DNA of 64,000 bases from Sulfuricystis multivorans (GTDB taxonomy: Bacteria > Pseudomonadota > Gammaproteobacteria > Burkholderiales > Rhodocyclaceae), in assembly GCF_003966565.1 (NCBI RefSeq), contig NZ_AP018718.1, positions 1,798,001 through 1,862,000 of the forward strand, written 5' to 3'. Below, piece after piece: positions 60,186-64,000 of the stretch (position 1 is the stretch's first letter; each line of letters opens with the position of its first letter). A model generated the notes under the pieces. It searched no databases, had not been told where the DNA came from, and saw nothing but the letters and a program-made list of their open reading frames with translations. The position numbers and the translations under genes were made by a program.

Positions 60186-61339
60186 CAGAATCCCATCCTC
60201 GCCGCACGGCTGGTGAAGAAAATGCCCGACGGGCTCTTCGCCGGCAGTTCCGCCAACCGCTCGAAATGCTGCGTGTCGAAAACGATCACGCGATGATCAT
60301 CGCGCGCCGACAGCCAAACGGCTTCGCCGCGCGGCGTGAATTCCATGTGCAGGATCGCCCTGCCCGGTTGCAGGGTTGCCACCACCTTGCCGGACAGGGT
60401 ATCGATCACCTGCACCCAGCCATTGTCGGGGTGGGCGAAATTCACCCAGATCTGCCGGCCATCGGGGCGCGCCATCACGAACACCGGCTGGCTTTTCACC
60501 GCGATGCGCCCGACCTCGCGCCAGTCGCGCCGGTCGACGACCAGCACCTCGTGGCGGCCGATCGCCGGCAGATAGACATAATCGCCCGCCACGGCCCAAC
60601 CCCGCAGGTGCGGCATCTTGAACACCGGCAGCTTCTGCTCGCCCTTGCCGTAGTTTTCGAGGATCTTGCGCGTGCCCAGATCCATCCGCCAGGTGTCGAG
60701 CAGCGCGACGCCATCCTCGCCGAACAGCCCGGCGAGATAGTAGCGGCCATCCGGCGTCACCAGACCGTCGTAGGGTTGCCGACCGGCCGGGAATTTCTGC
60801 GTTTTCGGCGCACGCGGATCGGCGAGATCGGTGACCCAGATCTCGCCCTTGTCGAACAGCGCATAGGCGAATTTCTGCCCGGGCAGATCCACCAAGCCCA
60901 CGACCTTCGAGCCCGCCGGGACTTCGGAGAGCAGCTCGAGTGTTTCGGCATCGAAGACCTTGATGCCGCCCGGCTCGTAATTCTGCGCGACGACCAGACG
61001 CCCATCCTGGGAAATCGCACCGCCGATGCTGTTGCCCGCCTGCATCACGCGCTTGACGATCTTCTGCTCGAGCAGATCGACTCTGCTGAGCCCGCCATCG
61101 CGGCCGAAGACATAGGCATAGCGGCCGTCGCGCGAGAACACCGTCGAGGCATGCGACAGATCGCCCAAGCCCTCGATGCGGCCCAACGCGCGCTTGTGCG
61201 TCGTCTCGACCACCACGACACTGCCGCTGGCGCGCTCGATGATGAGACCCAAATCGCCGCTGCCGCGCAACGCCGACGGCGGCGTCTGTGCGCAGGCCGC
61301 CAGGAAGATGCAGCAGAGGGTGAGCAACCAGCGCCTCAT
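60185..61339 (-). CDS. nirF: NirF, heme d1 biosynthesis dehydrogenase (lipoprotein)
   Basis: 384 residues from ATG at 61339. A lipoprotein signal (LLTLCCIFLAAC, lipobox LAAC) places it in the periplasm on a lipid anchor. The rest is an eight-bladed propeller like the d1 domain of NirS (ASTVFSRDGRYAYVFGRDGG). NirF acts late in heme d1 formation on dihydro-heme d1. It overlaps nirC by 4 bases. Confidence 0.93.
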   Translation of the reverse strand: MRRWLLTLCCIFLAACAQTPPSALRGSGDLGLIIERASGSVVVVETTHKRALGRIEGLGDLSHASTVFSRDGRYAYVFGRDGGLSRVDLLEQKIVKRVMQAGNSIGGAISQDGRLVVAQNYEPGGIKVFDAETLELLSEVPAGSKVVGLVDLPGQKFAYALFDKGEIWVTDLADPRAPKTQKFPAGRQPYDGLVTPDGRYYLAGLFGEDGVALLDTWRMDLGTRKILENYGKGEQKLPVFKMPHLRGWAVAGDYVYLPAIGRHEVLVVDRRDWREVGRIAVKSQPVFVMARPDGRQIWVNFAHPDNGWVQVIDTLSGKVVATLQPGRAILHMEFTPRGEAVWLSARDDHRVIVFDTQHFERLAELPAKSPSGIFFTSRAARMGF

Positions 61340-61659
61340 GGCTGCGCCTCCTCGGGAAAGCCGGCGAGCAGCTGCTCGGCGATCCAGCGCGCCTGGGCTT
61401 CGGAAAGCAGCGATTTCCACGGCGGCATCGCCGTGCCTTCCTTGCCGTGGAGGATGATCACAGTGAGCGCCTCGGGCGAAAAGCCGGAAAGCGCCTCGCG
61501 GGTGAGCGGTTTGCCCAACCCCCCTTTGAGCGTCATGCCGTGGCAGGCGCCGCAATCCTGGCGCACCAGACGAATCATCTCCGACGACACGGGTTCCGCG
61601 CTGCCGGCAAACGCCCAGGCGGGGAACCACAGGGCGAGGAGCAGGACAGGGATGCGCAT
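61336..61659 (-). CDS. nirC: Cytochrome c NirC-like
   Basis: 107 residues. A signal peptide (VLLLALWFPAWAFA) precedes one heme site CGACH and a distal Met in GTAMPPW. NirC-type cytochromes donate electrons to NirS or help heme d1 insertion. It is tightly linked to nirF and lies 9 bases after the preceding cytochrome gene. Confidence 0.85.
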   Translation of the reverse strand: MRIPVLLLALWFPAWAFAGSAEPVSSEMIRLVRQDCGACHGMTLKGGLGKPLTREALSGFSPEALTVIILHGKEGTAMPPWKSLLSEAQARWIAEQLLAGFPEEAQP

Positions 61660-61668
61660 CGCGTCTGC

Positions 61669-61995
61669 CTACTGCTGGCCACCGAGATAGACGGCGACGG
61701 CGTGCATTTCGAGCTCGGTGAGCTTGCTGGCGATGCTGTGCATCACGGCATTGTCGTTGGTGCGCTCGCGCTTGCCGAAGTCCTTGAGCTGAGTGACCAG
61801 ATAGTTCGGATACTGCGCAGTCAGGCGTGGGTAGATCGCGTTGGCACTCTCTTTCTCGACACCGTGACAGGGGGCGCAGCGCATCTCGATCTCTTGGCGC
61901 GTCGCCGGGGAAAGTTTCTCCAAAATCAAGTCTTCCCCGCTAGAACAGAAACCGGCACCAGACAAACGCACCGGCAAGAAGGGAAACATACACAT
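61669..61995 (-). CDS. Cytochrome c, class I, with unclear N-terminus
   Basis: 108 residues. One heme site CAPCH is followed by a c553-like pattern (YPRLTAQYPNYLVTQLKDFG, AVMHSIASKLTE). It is a likely electron donor to NirS. The frame's own N-terminus (MCMFPFLPVRLSGAG) is a poor signal peptide. Starting 7 bases upstream in another frame, MMRNVYVSLLAGAFVW reads like a real one but stops at once. A small frameshift in the signal region is therefore likely, by mutation or sequencing error. Confidence 0.75.
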   Translation of the reverse strand: MCMFPFLPVRLSGAGFCSSGEDLILEKLSPATRQEIEMRCAPCHGVEKESANAIYPRLTAQYPNYLVTQLKDFGKRERTNDNAVMHSIASKLTELEMHAVAVYLGGQQ

Positions 61996-62188
61996 TTCTC
62001 ATCATCTTCGTCGCTAAGCGGAACAGCATCGACACTGCCAGAACGGCATTGCCGATATGTTACCGCTTTGCCGCTTTCGGCTCGCCGGATCGGCGGATGG
62101 CAAGATTCTGGATGGTTGCAAGTCCAGCCATGCCACCCGCCAGAGGCAACGCGGCAAATGTTTCCCGTTGCCGCGTTGCGAACGATGC

Positions 62189-64000
<1,812 letters not shown>

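Overview
The window is high-GC DNA from a Gram-negative betaproteobacterium, most likely a denitrifier of the Rhodocyclales/Nitrosomonadales type. The evidence is the ubiD-ubiA-recG block, the thrS-infC-rpmI-rplT-pheST-ihfA order, a CIRCE-controlled groESL, and a cytochrome cd1 (nirS) denitrification cluster with RegBA. The genus cannot be fixed from the sequence alone. Nearly all of it is dense single-copy coding sequence. Accessory and eroded DNA is concentrated between about 6.9 and 23 kb.

Layout. 1-6.9 kb: a heavy-metal RND efflux operon (pump cut by the left edge, adaptor, a FixH-like accessory protein, TolC-like channel) divergent from its response regulator and sensor kinase, with a perfect palindrome between them. 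6.9-11.5 kb: a small inverted-repeat element, a truncated ORF, a cystathionine gamma-synthase-type PLP enzyme, a TlpA-like thioredoxin, and a decayed IS256-family insertion joining a methyltransferase tail to a flavoprotein head. 11.5-15.8 kb: a sulfane-sulfur operon (ArsR-rhodanese fusion, DsrE, persulfide-dioxygenase-like MBL protein, MFS transporter, an overlapping 42-codon ORF, TauE exporter, broken flavoprotein). 16-20 kb: gene remnants, then an NAD(P)-enzyme/DJ-1 operon divergent from a LysR regulator. 20.4-23 kb: a Fic protein with a repeated operator, a frameshifted thioesterase, tRNA-Phe, and a second tRNA-Phe copy split at its anticodon by a 67-bp tandem repeat.

23-32 kb: two DUF4212/SSS sodium symporter modules flank a two-component system and a CBS/DUF294 protein, probably organic-acid uptake and its control. 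32-34.4 kb: groEL/groES. 34.4-43.6 kb: housekeeping genes (PBP4-type peptidase, UbiD, UbiA, RecG, RidA, a thioesterase) with a second copy of the small inverted-repeat element. 43.6-48.7 kb: an Atm1-type ABC exporter, a glutamate/aspartate-type ABC importer and tRNA-Pro. 48.7-56.3 kb: the translation/IHF cluster, with infC apparently starting at ATC, and tRNA-Asp. 56.4-64 kb: regBA and nirS-cytochrome c-nirC-nirF-nirDL-nirG-nirH, all on the minus strand. NirS reduces nitrite, the nir accessory genes build heme d1, and RegBA probably links expression to redox state. nirJ and nirE are not in the window.

The least explained signals are three families of small repeats: a 214-bp element with terminal inverted repeats (two copies), a 25-bp REP-like motif in intergenic positions, and a palindromic unit found both in the tRNA-split array and inside the IS256 transposase. 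All alignments were made by eye.
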